In this document: positions 35,290 through 45,724 of the stretch, one piece after another
Layout of the letters: each line of letters opens with the position of its first letter
How positions within the stretch are numbered: position 1 is the stretch's first letter
Assembly: GCA_001723645.1 (NCBI GenBank)
Contig: MDLC01000019.1
Location: 1-51,269, forward strand
Length of the DNA: 51,269 nt
Source of the DNA: Candidatus Endobugula sertula
GTDB lineage: Bacteria > Pseudomonadota > Gammaproteobacteria > Pseudomonadales > Cellvibrionaceae
Direction of reading: 5' to 3'
Notes under the pieces: model-generated
What the model saw: the letters and a program-made list of their open reading frames with translations, nothing else
What the model was told of the DNA's origin: nothing
Database searches by the model: none
Made by a program: the position numbers and the translations under genes

Positions 35290-37938
35290 ATGAAAAATAC
35301 ACAACTACAAGAGATTCGCTTAGTTGATTACCAAGTTCCTGATTTTTTCATTGAAAAAACTGGGTTAGAATTTAACCTGGAAGAATCATTAACGACAGTA
35401 ACGGCTACTTTACAGATAAAAAAGAATCCACAGTCGGAAGTTGCTAACGCACCTTTGATTCTGCATGGACAGGAGTTGGTTCTACGTTCGGTATTTATTG
35501 ATGATCGAGAGTTGGAGGATTCTGAATATCAGGTCGATGATGAATCTCTCACACTCATTATTCCGGACGAGTGCACAGTCCGTTGCGTAACAGAAATTAA
35601 ACCGCAGGAAAATACCTCCTTGGCAGGTTTGTATAAATCTCGTGCAATGTATTGTACGCAGTGCGAAGCAGAGGGCTTTCGTAAAATTACCTATTATCTA
35701 GATCGTCCTGATGTGATGAGTGAGTTCACAACAAAAATCACAGCAAGTAAAGAGAGATACCCGGTTTTATTGTCTAATGGTAACTTAATTAACAAAGGGG
35801 AATTGAATAATCAACGCCATTGGGCTGAGTGGCATGATCCATTTAAAAAACCCGCTTATTTATTTGCCTTGGTTGCAGGTCGTTTGGAATATATTGAAGA
35901 TCAGTTCACCACAATGTCTGGTCGTAAGGTCACTCTGCGTATTTACGTGGAAAGCAAAGAGCTGGATAAATGTGATCATGCAATGCAATCCCTGAAACAC
36001 GCGATGGCATGGGATGAAAAAGTCTATGGCAGAGAATATGATCTAGATATTTTTATGATCGTTGCCGTTGATGACTTCAATATGGGTGCAATGGAGAATA
36101 AAGGTCTTAATGTTTTTAATACGTCTTGTGTTTTGGCCAATCCAGAGACCACAACCGATGCAGGGTTTCAGCAAGTAGAAGGAGTCGTTGCTCACGAGTA
36201 TTTCCATAACTGGTCAGGTAATCGTGTCACTTGCCGTGACTGGTTCCAATTGAGCTTGAAGGAAGGTTTTACCGTATTTCGCGATGCAGAGTTTTCTTCT
36301 GATGCAGGGTCTCGTGCCGTTAAACGCGTCAAGGATGTCATTGCACTGCGTACTTTGCAATTTGCAGAAGATGCTGGTCCTATGGCCCATCCGGTGCAGC
36401 CCCCCTCTTTTATTGAAATTTCCAACTTTTATACGGTCACCATTTATGAAAAAGGAGCAGAGATTGTTCGCATGCTGCATACTTTACTAGGCGCGAAACA
36501 ATTTCGTGAAGGGTCTGATTTGTATTTTCAGCGCCATGATGGACAAGCGGTGACAATTAACGAATTTGTTAATGCAATGGAAACGGTATCAGGCCGTGAC
36601 CTAACACAGTTTAAACACTGGTATACACAAGCGGGTACTCCGGTATTAACCGTGACTGATCACTATGATGGAGAAAGTCAACGTTATTGGCTGACAGTGA
36701 AACAGCACTGTCCTGATACGCCGGAAGCAACCAGCGCAGAAAAGCAAGCTTATCATCTACCTTTGGCTATGGGGTTAGTGGGGGTTAATGGTTGTTTGTC
36801 TGTTTCTATGGATGAAGGTAAAAGTCATCATTCCCATCAGGTTCTAGAAATCACTAAAGCAGAACAAACATTCAGTTTTAGTGATGTGAAGGAAAAACCA
36901 GTGCCTTCACTATTGCGTAATTTCTCCGCACCCGTGCGACTAAATGTAGAAAGAAGTAGGGAAGATTACTTGCGACTACTTTGCCATGATGAGGATGATT
37001 TTTCCCGTTGGGATGCCACACAACAGCTTGCAGTTTCTATTCTTGATGATGTCATACTGGCTTATCAGCAACAACAAACGATAACTATTGATCCTTCTTT
37101 ACAACAGGGGATTAAAACGATTTTAGCGGATAACTCGCTGGATAAGGCTATGGTTTCTCTTTTATTGAGATTACCTTCGGAAGCTTACTTATCTGAAATT
37201 GCGCCTGTGGTTGATGTGGATGCAATACACTTTGCTCGTCAGCAATTAGCCCTATCACTGGCTGAAGGTTTAAAAGATGAATTGATGGCCTGTTATCAAT
37301 TGCTTAATCTTAACGAACCTTATCAAACTACAGCCGATGAGATAGCCAAGCGTAGTTTAAAAAATACAGCACTCTATTATTTAATGTTATTGGACGATAG
37401 GGCCATTGTAGAACAGTGTTTAGCACAGTTTTCTGCAGCCAATAATATGACCGATAGGATGGCAGCATTTGAGGCGATCGTGCATAGCCAGCAGCCAACG
37501 GCTAATGCTTATAAGGAAACAGTACTAGAGAAATTCTATTGTCAATGGCAACATGAGGCACTGGTTGTCAATCAATGGCTAATGGTGCAGGCGAGCATTC
37601 CATCAACGGATACTTTGGCTAAAGTCAAAGTGTTGATGGATCATCCATGTTTTTCCATAAAGAACCCAAATAAGGTGCGTTCACTCATTAGTACTTTTGC
37701 ACGGAATATGCTCGCGTTTCATCAGGCTTCTGGAGAAGGCTATCAGTTTTTAGCAGAACAAGTGGTTGCTTTAAACGTAATCAATCCGCAAATTGCCGCT
37801 CATATTGTGACACCGCTAACTCGTTGGAAGAAATATGATAAGCCGAGACAACAGCTAATGCGTCAGACATTAGAAAATATTTATAGTACTACGGGTTTAT
37901 CCAAAGATGTTTATGAAGTGGTTAGTAAAAGTTTATAG
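35290..37938 (+). CDS. pepN: Aminopeptidase N
   Basis: About 882 residues of M1 zinc aminopeptidase, normal for PepN. The substrate motif GAMENKGLNVF is followed by the zinc motif HEYFHNW (His302, Glu303, His306), then LKEGFTVFRD with the third zinc ligand. It removes N-terminal residues from peptides in the cytoplasm. The frame is open to a TTG at 35260, but ATG 35290 (MKNTQLQEIRL) matches the family start. The methyltransferase gene follows after 11 bp. No lesions in 2.6 kb. Confidence 0.96.
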   Translation: MKNTQLQEIRLVDYQVPDFFIEKTGLEFNLEESLTTVTATLQIKKNPQSEVANAPLILHGQELVLRSVFIDDRELEDSEYQVDDESLTLIIPDECTVRCVTEIKPQENTSLAGLYKSRAMYCTQCEAEGFRKITYYLDRPDVMSEFTTKITASKERYPVLLSNGNLINKGELNNQRHWAEWHDPFKKPAYLFALVAGRLEYIEDQFTTMSGRKVTLRIYVESKELDKCDHAMQSLKHAMAWDEKVYGREYDLDIFMIVAVDDFNMGAMENKGLNVFNTSCVLANPETTTDAGFQQVEGVVAHEYFHNWSGNRVTCRDWFQLSLKEGFTVFRDAEFSSDAGSRAVKRVKDVIALRTLQFAEDAGPMAHPVQPPSFIEISNFYTVTIYEKGAEIVRMLHTLLGAKQFREGSDLYFQRHDGQAVTINEFVNAMETVSGRDLTQFKHWYTQAGTPVLTVTDHYDGESQRYWLTVKQHCPDTPEATSAEKQAYHLPLAMGLVGVNGCLSVSMDEGKSHHSHQVLEITKAEQTFSFSDVKEKPVPSLLRNFSAPVRLNVERSREDYLRLLCHDEDDFSRWDATQQLAVSILDDVILAYQQQQTITIDPSLQQGIKTILADNSLDKAMVSLLLRLPSEAYLSEIAPVVDVDAIHFARQQLALSLAEGLKDELMACYQLLNLNEPYQTTADEIAKRSLKNTALYYLMLLDDRAIVEQCLAQFSAANNMTDRMAAFEAIVHSQQPTANAYKETVLEKFYCQWQHEALVVNQWLMVQASIPSTDTLAKVKVLMDHPCFSIKNPNKVRSLISTFARNMLAFHQASGEGYQFLAEQVVALNVINPQIAAHIVTPLTRWKKYDKPRQQLMRQTLENIYSTTGLSKDVYEVVSKSL

Positions 37939-37949
37939 TGTAATAAATT

Positions 37950-38801
37950 ATGTCTAAATTCTGGGGGGAATATGTTCAGCAGTTTTATGCTAAAAAAAGT
38001 CACGCACTTTTTGGTGTAAAGCCGATTGTTAAAGCTCAGAAAAATATTGAATCATGGTTTGAGTCAGATGTCGGTCAGCGAATCCTGAGACAGGAAAAGA
38101 CATTTTTAGATGTATTGTTACAGGAGTTCTTTGGCTACCACTTAATGCAAATAAGTGTGCTTAGTGATGAGTGTTTGTATGAAGCCAGTCCAATTAGTCA
38201 TTGTTTTTCTTTGAACCCTCAGATGCCCAATAATGATAATGGTGACAAAAAGTCTGTATTGGTTACTGCTTTTGAAGAATTACCTATTGATAATGATGCT
38301 ATTGATGTTTGCCTATTACATCATGTTTTGGACTATTCAGAGAATCCGCAGCAACTATTGCGTGAAGTAACACGCGTCACTATGCCTAATGGATATATTG
38401 TCATCGTTGGTTTTAATCCGTTTAGTTCTATGGGGTTGTTGAGGCCCTTGGCATGCTTGTTATCGAGGAGCGAGCATTGGCACTATCGGCAGTTACGGGT
38501 TGGGCGCTTAATGGTTTGGTTTCAGGTTTTGGGGCTGGATATGTTGCATTGCCATCATGGTTACTATGGTTTGCCCATGAAGAAACATTATTCAGATTAC
38601 GTAGAGAAAGTGGGGCGTCGTATTTTGTCTAGCTTCGGTTCCTTCTATATTTTAGTGGTACGCAAGACAATGACGCCCATGACGATGATGAAATTGCCCT
38701 GGAAAGGTAAGTATATGATTCCTCCATGGAGTAAGGGGGTTGTCGCTTCTTCAGTGACAGGGTCATCGCGGTTAACTAATAAAAAATCATCGAATATTTA
38801 G
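37950..38801 (+). CDS. SAM-dependent methyltransferase, YafS-like
   Basis: 283 residues of a class I methyltransferase fold of the Methyltransf_11 type: a central ELPIDNDAIDVCLLHHVLDY (the motif between strands 4 and 5) followed by LREVTRVTMPNGYIVIVGFN. The glycine-rich SAM motif I is weak. In E. coli the homologue yafS also sits immediately before rnhA-dnaQ, so the place is conserved. Here an insertion-sequence remnant separates it from rnhA. The substrate is unknown. Confidence 0.75.
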   Translation: MSKFWGEYVQQFYAKKSHALFGVKPIVKAQKNIESWFESDVGQRILRQEKTFLDVLLQEFFGYHLMQISVLSDECLYEASPISHCFSLNPQMPNNDNGDKKSVLVTAFEELPIDNDAIDVCLLHHVLDYSENPQQLLREVTRVTMPNGYIVIVGFNPFSSMGLLRPLACLLSRSEHWHYRQLRVGRLMVWFQVLGLDMLHCHHGYYGLPMKKHYSDYVEKVGRRILSSFGSFYILVVRKTMTPMTMMKLPWKGKYMIPPWSKGVVASSVTGSSRLTNKKSSNI

Positions 38802-39068
38802 GGTCTGTTGATGTTTCGTTTCCCAGATGAAACGTTAATAGAGCTTTAACCATCAAATCATAATGAAAAATGACCTCACTAAGAGAAAAGCAGTCTTTAG
38901 CAAGAACGTAGTCATTACTCAAATATGGATTACAATGTACGTTTATTTGTTGCTTGCGCTGTTAAAGTTTCAATCAAAATGATCTCAAAGCATGGAGTAT
39001 TACCATTCAATCTCTTCGCAAAGCGATATTTGATAGCTGGGGGAGTCAATAAACTCAGAGGTATCTGA
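38801..39068 (+). mobile_element. IS4-type transposase remnant
   Basis: Between the methyltransferase and rnhA the sequence from about 38888 reads SKNVVITQIWITMYVYLLLA and LLKFQSK, then in the neighbouring frame FNLFAKRYLIAGGVNKLRGI. This matches in order the C-terminal part of IS4-family transposases (KNAVxTQIW...YLLLAYLKFQ...LNLFxKRDL). A stop and a frameshift break it, and the N-terminal two thirds are gone. The segment begins at 38800 with AGGGTCTGTTGAT, close to a sequence at 45431. A small CGTTTC/GAAACG stem follows at about 38815-38832. Confidence 0.65.
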
Positions 39069-39113
39069 TCAATATCAGCTACGTTTACTTTGCAAGTTAA
39101 CAGGACAACAGTG

Positions 39114-39542
39114 ATGAAAAATATAGAAATATTTAGTGATGGTGCTTGTAAAGGAAACCCAGGCCCAGGTGGATGGGGAGCTTTGTTGCGTTATGGTGGT
39201 ATCGAAAAACCTTTATATGGTGGTGAAAAGAATACTACCAATAATCGTATGGAATTGAAGGCGGCTATTGAAGGGTTGAAGGCGTTGAAAGAACCGTGTC
39301 ATGTGGATTTAACGACAGATTCACAGTATGTGCGCAAGGGCATTACAGAATGGATTGACAACTGGAAAAGAAATGGTTGGAAAACAGCCTCTAAAAAGCC
39401 TGTTAAAAATATGGACTTATGGCAACAGTTGGACGAACAAGTCATCAGACATCGGGTTAGCTGGCATTGGGTTAAGGGGCATAGTGGTCACCGGGAAAAT
39501 GAAATAGTAGATGAATTGGCAAATAAGGGGATACCAATATGA
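39114..39542 (+). CDS. rnhA: Ribonuclease HI
   Basis: 142 residues with all catalytic acids: Asp9 in [16 protein letters not shown], Glu47 in NRMELKAA, Asp69 in TTDSQYV and Asp133 in NEIVDELAN. It degrades the RNA strand of RNA-DNA hybrids. ATG 39114 is the family start; the frame is open to 39090. The stop overlaps the dnaQ start (ATGA at 39539-39542), so the two are coupled as in some relatives. In E. coli they are divergent. Confidence 0.97.
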   Translation: MKNIEIFSDGACKGNPGPGGWGALLRYGGIEKPLYGGEKNTTNNRMELKAAIEGLKALKEPCHVDLTTDSQYVRKGITEWIDNWKRNGWKTASKKPVKNMDLWQQLDEQVIRHRVSWHWVKGHSGHRENEIVDELANKGIPI

Positions 39543-40261
39543 GACAAATTGTCTTAGATACAGAAACAACGGGCCTGGAGCCTGAAAGTGGGCACCGGAT
39601 TATCGAAATTGGCTGTATTGAGCTTGAAAACCGTAAATTCACTGGCCGCCATTACCATCAGTATGTTCAACCTGAACGCGAAGTTGAAGAACAAGCGATT
39701 GAAGTTCATGGTATTACCAATGAGTTTCTTGTGGGGAAACCGATATTTTCAGAGGTGATGGATGAATTCATGGCCTTTGTACAAGGGGCCGAATTAATTA
39801 TTCATAACGCTCCCTTTGATATAGGCTTTTTGAATTATGAATTAGCACACTATGGCGATAATAAATATCAACCAATAACGGAATATTGTTGTGTTGTTGA
39901 TACTTTGGTTATGGCTCGTCAAAAACATCCCGGACAAAAAAACAACCTGGATGCATTATGTAAACGTTACGGTGTAGATAATTCACAGCGGGATCTGCAT
40001 GGGGCCCTACTGGACTCTGAAATTCTGGCAGATGTTTATTTACTGATGACGGGAGGACAGCGTACTTTGTTGCTTAGTGACGATGGAACTGCTGACAACA
40101 ATACTCAAATAACGACCCACACTATTCGCTCTATTAACCAACATCTTGATCTTCCTATTCTGAGAGCCTCCGCAGGGGAGCTGGAAGCCCATCAACAGAA
40201 ATTGAGTACCATTGATAAGGCTAGTCAAGGGCAGTGTATTTGGTTAAAGAGTGAGTCTTAG
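39539..40261 (+). CDS. dnaQ: DNA polymerase III epsilon subunit (3'-5' exonuclease)
   Basis: 240 residues of DEDDh exonuclease: [11 protein letters not shown] at residue 4 (first acidic pair), [16 protein letters not shown] near 82, and [16 protein letters not shown] near 145 with the catalytic histidine and last aspartate. It proofreads for DNA polymerase III. It overlaps rnhA by 4 bp. The C-terminal tail should contain the alpha-subunit binding part. No oddity. Confidence 0.96.
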   Translation: MRQIVLDTETTGLEPESGHRIIEIGCIELENRKFTGRHYHQYVQPEREVEEQAIEVHGITNEFLVGKPIFSEVMDEFMAFVQGAELIIHNAPFDIGFLNYELAHYGDNKYQPITEYCCVVDTLVMARQKHPGQKNNLDALCKRYGVDNSQRDLHGALLDSEILADVYLLMTGGQRTLLLSDDGTADNNTQITTHTIRSINQHLDLPILRASAGELEAHQQKLSTIDKASQGQCIWLKSES

Positions 40262-40584
40262 CAGAGTATTGCGAAATATCAAAAATTACCCTTTTTAGTT
40301 TCGCAAGCTATAAATAGCACAATATAAAAAAATAGATGAGAGTTTATGTTTATTTGGCATATATCTTGAGTGATTATGACTGACTTTGCTAATAGTCAAA
40401 AACTTGTCATTTTTTTGATGAATTTATTTGTTCTATGATGATCTAAGCACTATTATTAGGGTAAAGAAGAAATGACAAATAGGTCCTAATTTTGTTTGGT
40501 AATATATTCAAATCACATAATTAAGTACTTAGGATTTATTGGATAGAAGCTAATTTGAACGATTGATGCACTAGGAGACAGTAA
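40262..40584 (+). promoter_or_regulatory. Upstream region of prkA operon, possible sigma-54 promoter
   Basis: A 323-bp gene-free stretch. TTGGCATATATCTTGA at 40355-40370 resembles a sigma-54 element: GG at 40356-40357 and, at the correct 10-base distance, GA where consensus has GC. The E. coli yeaGH operon is known to depend on sigma-54 and NtrC, which makes the match worth noting. The promoter would leave a leader of about 200 bases. A good ribosome site, AGGAG, lies at 40572-40576. Nothing else recognised. Confidence 0.3.
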
Positions 40585-42507
40585 ATGACTATTTTCAGTC
40601 ACTATCGCGAACGTTACGATGCTACTCAACAAGAGACCATGACCATTCAGGAATATTTAGATCTCTGTAAGCAGGACGCTAGTGTTTATGCTTCTGCAGC
40701 AGAAAGAATGTTGCAAGCTATTGGTGAACCTGAGCTGATAGATACTGCAAAAGATCACCGGCTCAGTCGTATATTCTCCAATAAAATTATTAAGCGCTAT
40801 AAAGTGTTCGAAGAGTTTTATGGTATGGAGGAAGCCATACAACAAATCGTTTCATTCTTTAAACATGCTGCTCAAGGTCTGGAAGAAAAGAAGCAAATCC
40901 TTTATTTGTTGGGGCCGGTAGGTGGTGGTAAATCATCTCTGGCTGAAAAGTTAAAATCTCTAATAGAAAAACAACCTATTTACTGTTTGGAAGGTTCTCC
41001 TGTTTTCGAATCTCCCTTAGGGTTATTCGACCCTAATGAAGATGCCAAAATTTTAGAAGAAGATTATGGTATTGCTCCTCGGTACGTAAAAAACATTATG
41101 TCACCTTGGGCAACAAAGCGCTTACACGAATTTGGTGGTGATATCAGCAAATTTAAAGTGGTCAAAGTCTATCCATCTATACTTGATCAGATTGCAGTGT
41201 CCAAAACAGAGCCTGGGGATGAAAATAATCAGGACATTTCCTCTTTGGTTGGTAAAGTCGATATTCGCAAACTAGAAGACTTTCCTCAAGATGATCCAGA
41301 TGCATATAGTTTTTCTGGTGGGCTTTGTCGAGCAAATCAGGGCTTAATGGAATTTGTGGAAATGTTTAAGGCTCCAATTAAAGTGCTGCATCCATTGTTA
41401 ACTGCAACACAGGAGGGTAACTACAATAGTACGGAAGGTTTAGGTGCTATTCCATTTGATGGTGTTGTTTTAGCACACTCTAACGAAGCAGAATGGCATA
41501 CCTTTAAAAATAACAAAAATAACGAAGCGTTTATTGATCGTGTTTATATTGTGAAAGTACCTTATTGTTTACGTGTCTCTGAAGAAATTCATATTTATGA
41601 AAAATTGTTAATAAACAGTTCTTTGTCAAAGGCTCCCTGTGCTCCTGATACCTTAAAAATGCTTGCACAATTTGTTATTTTATCGCGGCTGAAAATACCG
41701 GAAAATTCCAGTTTATACTCAAAAATGGGTATTTATGATGGACAGAATTTAAAAGATACTGACCCCAAAGCAAAATCACTACAGGAGTATAAAGATACGG
41801 CGGGTGTTGATGAAGGTATGGATGGTTTGTCGACACGGTTTGCTTTTAAAATACTTTCAAAGGTTTTTAATTTTGATGCAACTGAAGTTTCTGCTAATCC
41901 AGTACATCTTCTTTATGTACTAGAACAGCAAATAGAGCAAGAACAATTTCAGGATGAGATTCGTGATCGATACTTATCATTTATCAAAGAGCACTTGGCA
42001 CCTCGATATGTAGACTTTATAGGTAAGGAGATTCAAACTGCTTATCTTGAATCTTATTCTGAATACGGTCAAAATATTTTTGATCGTTATGTAACATATG
42101 CAGATTTTTGGATACAGGATCAAGAGTATAGAGACCCTGAAACTGGGGAAATTCTTGATCGTTCAGCACTTAATGAGGAATTAGAAAAAATAGAAAAGCC
42201 AGCAGGAATTAGTAATCCCAAAGATTTTCGTAATGAAATTGTTAATTTTATGCTACGTGCTAGAGCGAATAATGGAGGCAAAAACCCTGTATGGAGTAGC
42301 TATGAAAAATTGCGCCGAGTTATTGAGAAGAAAATGTTTTCCAATACTGAGGATTTGTTACCTGTTATTTCATTTAGTGGGAAGTCATCAGCAGATGATC
42401 AGAAAAAGCATGAAGATTTTGTCGCTCGCATGGTAGATAGAGGTTATACCGATAAGCAGGTGCGCTTACTTTCTGAGTGGTATTTACGTGTCAGGAAATC
42501 ACAATAG
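40585..42507 (+). CDS. prkA: PrkA-family serine protein kinase (YeaG)
   Basis: 640 residues, the usual length. An N-terminal AAA-like domain has the Walker A motif GPVGGGKSS near residue 110. The C-terminal PrkA kinase-like domain follows from about 400. Members respond to starvation and stress together with YeaH and SpoVR. The three genes are consecutive here on one strand, the standard stress operon. The start ATG 40585 follows AGGAG by eight bases. The next gene starts 80 bp downstream. Confidence 0.95.
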   Translation: MTIFSHYRERYDATQQETMTIQEYLDLCKQDASVYASAAERMLQAIGEPELIDTAKDHRLSRIFSNKIIKRYKVFEEFYGMEEAIQQIVSFFKHAAQGLEEKKQILYLLGPVGGGKSSLAEKLKSLIEKQPIYCLEGSPVFESPLGLFDPNEDAKILEEDYGIAPRYVKNIMSPWATKRLHEFGGDISKFKVVKVYPSILDQIAVSKTEPGDENNQDISSLVGKVDIRKLEDFPQDDPDAYSFSGGLCRANQGLMEFVEMFKAPIKVLHPLLTATQEGNYNSTEGLGAIPFDGVVLAHSNEAEWHTFKNNKNNEAFIDRVYIVKVPYCLRVSEEIHIYEKLLINSSLSKAPCAPDTLKMLAQFVILSRLKIPENSSLYSKMGIYDGQNLKDTDPKAKSLQEYKDTAGVDEGMDGLSTRFAFKILSKVFNFDATEVSANPVHLLYVLEQQIEQEQFQDEIRDRYLSFIKEHLAPRYVDFIGKEIQTAYLESYSEYGQNIFDRYVTYADFWIQDQEYRDPETGEILDRSALNEELEKIEKPAGISNPKDFRNEIVNFMLRARANNGGKNPVWSSYEKLRRVIEKKMFSNTEDLLPVISFSGKSSADDQKKHEDFVARMVDRGYTDKQVRLLSEWYLRVRKSQ

Positions 42508-42587
42508 CGAACATCATTAAAAATAAGTTTACTCGGTTATTTTTAGCAGTACGCTAACGTTATTAACAATGGGTGAAAAGGTGACGA

Positions 42588-43859
42588 GTGAATTATATCA
42601 TAGATCGACGGTTAAACTCCAAAAAGAAAAGTACGGTTAACAGACAGCGCTTTTTTAAACGCTATCGGCACCATATTAAGAAAGCAGTATCTGACGCTGT
42701 TGACAAACGATCTATCACTGATATGGATAAAGGTGAGAAGATAAGCATCCCAACCAAAGACATTAATGAGCCGATATTCCATCACGGGGAAGGGGGTAAA
42801 AACACTCGTGTACTACCCGGTAATGATCGGTTTAATACTGGCGACCAGATTTCACGACCTCAAGGTGGTTCAGGGCAGGCGAGCGGTAAGGGTAATGCCA
42901 GTGATTCAGGGAAGGGCGAAGATGACTTTGTTTTCCAAATCACGCAGGAAGAATTCCTTAATTTTATGTTCGAGGATCTGGAACTTTCGAATATGGTTAA
43001 ACGTCAATTAGCAGGAGTTGATGAGTTTGAGATAAGGCGAGCGGGTTATACTAATGAGGGATCTCCTGGAAAGGTTAATATTATTCGTTCATTGAGATCG
43101 GCTAATTCTCGCAGGATTGCGTTGGTAGGAAAAAAAAGGAGACGATTAAAAGAACTTAAGAGTGAACTGAAAAAATTGGAAGAAGAGGAGGGTGAAAATA
43201 GTGAAAGAAAGCTTTTCCTCACACAGGAAATGGAGGAGCTGCAGGGTAAAATAAAGCGTGTTCCCTGGATCGATGATTTTGATCTTAAATATAATCTCCA
43301 TGTTAAGTTTCCAATACCTCATTCTCAGGCGGTTATGTTTTGCATTATGGATGTCTCTGGTTCTATGGATCAGAGTACTAAGGATATCGCCAAGCGATTT
43401 TTCTTATTATTGTATTTGTTTTTACAACGAAATTACGAAAAAATTGATGTGGTTTTTATCCGTCACCACACCAGTGCGAAAGAGGTGTCAGAAAAAAATT
43501 TTTTTTACGATAGAGAAACGGGGGGTACGATCGTTTCTAGTGCACTTCATTTGATGGACGAAATTCTGGCTGAGCGTTACCCTCAGTCTCAATGGAATAT
43601 TTATGGTGCACAGGCATCGGATGGGGATAATTGGAATGACGACTCTAGCACTTGTTATAAGTTAATGACTGAAAAGTTATTGCCAAAATTACAGTATTAT
43701 TCTTATCTTGAAATTACTTCTCGTAAGCATCAGGCACTTTGGCATGCGTATGAGAAAGTGTTGGAAGGTTTTCCCCAGAAATTTGCTATGAAGCAACTGG
43801 AAAATGCTGCTGATATTTACCCTGTTTTTCGTGAACTTTTTCAGAAGAAAACATTATGA
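42588..43859 (+). CDS. YeaH-type protein (UPF0229, VWA-like)
   Basis: 423 residues starting with a GTG codon ([15 protein letters not shown] when read as Met). A basic N-terminus is followed by a glycine-rich linker near 90-110, a coiled-coil region rich in Lys and Glu near 185-215, and a von Willebrand A-like domain with the metal motif [10 protein letters not shown] near residue 254. YeaH is the constant partner of PrkA and SpoVR in the stress operon; its precise action is unknown. The stop overlaps the spoVR start by 4 bp (ATGA at 43856-43859). Confidence 0.92.
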   Translation: MNYIIDRRLNSKKKSTVNRQRFFKRYRHHIKKAVSDAVDKRSITDMDKGEKISIPTKDINEPIFHHGEGGKNTRVLPGNDRFNTGDQISRPQGGSGQASGKGNASDSGKGEDDFVFQITQEEFLNFMFEDLELSNMVKRQLAGVDEFEIRRAGYTNEGSPGKVNIIRSLRSANSRRIALVGKKRRRLKELKSELKKLEEEEGENSERKLFLTQEMEELQGKIKRVPWIDDFDLKYNLHVKFPIPHSQAVMFCIMDVSGSMDQSTKDIAKRFFLLLYLFLQRNYEKIDVVFIRHHTSAKEVSEKNFFYDRETGGTIVSSALHLMDEILAERYPQSQWNIYGAQASDGDNWNDDSSTCYKLMTEKLLPKLQYYSYLEITSRKHQALWHAYEKVLEGFPQKFAMKQLENAADIYPVFRELFQKKTL

Positions 43860-45388
43860 AGAAAAGGCTGCCACTCTCTACGGGTTCGGAATGGACTTTT
43901 GAATTATTAGAAAAGTATAATCAGGAAATTGCTAAAATTGCTGAAGAATTTGGCCTTGATTCCTACCCTAACCAAATAGAAGTCATTAATTCTGAGCAAA
44001 TGATGGACGCTTATGCTTCTGTGGGCATGCCCATTGGTTATAGCCATTGGTCATACGGTAAGCAATTTTTAAATGTAGAGCGGTCCTATAAACGTGGGCA
44101 GATGGGGTTAGCCTACGAAATTGTCATTAATTCCAGCCCCTGTATTGCGTATTTAATGGAGGAAAATACGATTACTATGCAAGCGTTGGTTATTGCACAT
44201 GCTTGTTATGGACATAATTCATTTTTTAAGGGTAATTATTTATTTCGTACCTGGACGGATGCAGAATCTATTATTGACTACCTAGTGTTTGCAAAAAACT
44301 ATATTTCTCAATGTGAAGAACGCTATGGAGAAGCCAATGTTGAGGCTATTATTGATTCTTGTCACGCGATTATGAACAATGGTGTGGATCGCTATAAACG
44401 CCCCTATCCCTTATCACCTGTCGAAGAAGCTGAGCGTCAAAAAGAAAGGGAAATCTATTTACAGGAGCAGGTGAATGATTTATGGAGAACCATCCCTCTG
44501 ATAGAAAAAGATGAGGAAGAAGGAGAGAAAACCCGTTTCCCTGAAGAACCTCAAGAAAACCTGCTTTATTTTATAGAAAAGAATGCACCGCTATTAGAGC
44601 CTTGGCAGCGTGAGGTGGTGCGTATAGTCAGGAAGATAGCGCAATACTTCTATCCACAGCGACAAACCCAGGTAATGAATGAAGGATGGGCGTGTTTTTG
44701 GCACTATTTTATTTTGAATACTCTTTACGATCGTGGTTTGGTGACAGAAGGGTTTATGATGGAATTTATGCAGTCTCATAGCGGAGTCATTTATCAGCCA
44801 CCGTATAATAGTGATTATTTTTCAGGAGTTAATCCCTACACGTTAGGTTTCCATATGATGACTGACATTCGTCGTATCTGTGAAAACCCTACCGACGAAG
44901 ACAAACAATGGTTTCCAGATATTGCAGGTAGCGATTGGTGCAAAACATTAGATTTTGCTATGCGTAATTTTAAGGATGAAAGTTTTATTTTACAGTATCT
45001 GTCGCCACATTTGATTCGTGAACTAAAACTGTTTGCTATTTTAGATGATGACTCTCGTGAAAGTATCGAAGTGTCTGCAATACATGACGATTTAGGTTAC
45101 CAACACATTCGGGAAACATTATCAGCCCAATATAATATAGGTAATCGTGAACCCAATATCCAAGTGTACAATGTTGATGTGCGTGGTGACAGGTCACTGA
45201 CTTTACATCATTCTCGCTTTAATCGAAGGCCTTTAGATCAAGACGATACGGTTGAAGTGCTTAAGCATATTCATCGTTTATGGGGGTTTGATGTGCATTT
45301 GCACTCATTGGAAGACACCAAGATTGAACAGAGTTTTACTTGTCCAGTTAAGGATACGGATGTTGCAAAGCAACGGGAAATTTTTTAG
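43856..45388 (+). CDS. SpoVR-family protein (YcgB)
   Basis: 510 residues, normal for the SpoVR family, with conserved stretches [14 protein letters not shown] near residue 58, [16 protein letters not shown] near 116, and [11 protein letters not shown] near 280. The conserved histidines and glutamates suggest a metal site, but the biochemical activity is unknown. It is the last gene of the prkA-yeaH-spoVR operon and overlaps yeaH. No terminator is obvious; an insertion scar begins 43 bp downstream. Confidence 0.95.
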   Translation: MKKRLPLSTGSEWTFELLEKYNQEIAKIAEEFGLDSYPNQIEVINSEQMMDAYASVGMPIGYSHWSYGKQFLNVERSYKRGQMGLAYEIVINSSPCIAYLMEENTITMQALVIAHACYGHNSFFKGNYLFRTWTDAESIIDYLVFAKNYISQCEERYGEANVEAIIDSCHAIMNNGVDRYKRPYPLSPVEEAERQKEREIYLQEQVNDLWRTIPLIEKDEEEGEKTRFPEEPQENLLYFIEKNAPLLEPWQREVVRIVRKIAQYFYPQRQTQVMNEGWACFWHYFILNTLYDRGLVTEGFMMEFMQSHSGVIYQPPYNSDYFSGVNPYTLGFHMMTDIRRICENPTDEDKQWFPDIAGSDWCKTLDFAMRNFKDESFILQYLSPHLIRELKLFAILDDDSRESIEVSAIHDDLGYQHIRETLSAQYNIGNREPNIQVYNVDVRGDRSLTLHHSRFNRRPLDQDDTVEVLKHIHRLWGFDVHLHSLEDTKIEQSFTCPVKDTDVAKQREIF

Positions 45389-45430
45389 CCTTTTATTGAA
45401 AAAGTAATGTTGGATACTTCTCGTTTGGCT

Positions 45431-45468
45431 AGGGCCTGTTGACAAGTTAATTAGTGTAGACAGGCTCT
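45431..45468. repeat. Imperfect inverted repeat, possible IS scar
   Basis: AGGGCCTGTTGAC at 45431-45443 and GTAGACAGGCTCT at 45456-45468 are inverse complements at 10 of 13 positions across a 12-base spacer. The left arm agrees at 11 of 13 positions with AGGGTCTGTTGAT at 38800, where the IS4-type transposase remnant begins. This could be two element ends left after loss of the inside. Confidence 0.4.
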
Positions 45469-45694
45469 AGAAAAACTGAATCGTTCAGGTATTAGTTTTG
45501 TTGCCTATCATCCAGGTGCCGGGCATTTGACCATTCCTATCGCCGATATGGGAACTTATATGGAAAACCCGCAAGCATTCGCAGCGGGAAAATGCGGGGG
45601 TAGTTTAGCACATTACCGTGAATGGTTAGCGCATTATCAAGTGCCGGTTTACCAGGCACTTTGCAGCTATAACCGTATAGTTTATAGTTGTTAG
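45455..45694 (+). pseudogene. C-terminal fragment of an unrecognised protein
   Basis: A 79-codon open frame without a start codon lies between the repeat and the ACC deaminase-family gene. It reads protein-like from about residue 4 (QALEKLNRSGISFVAYHPGA, then TIPIADMGTYMENPQAFAAG, then HYREWLAHYQVPVYQAL) and stops at TAG 45692-45694. The start of the gene has been replaced by the inverted repeat, so an insertion followed by deletion is likely. I do not recognise the family. Confidence 0.45.
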
Positions 45695-45724
45695 AATCTT
45701 TCACTAAGCTGCCTGTTACAATCT

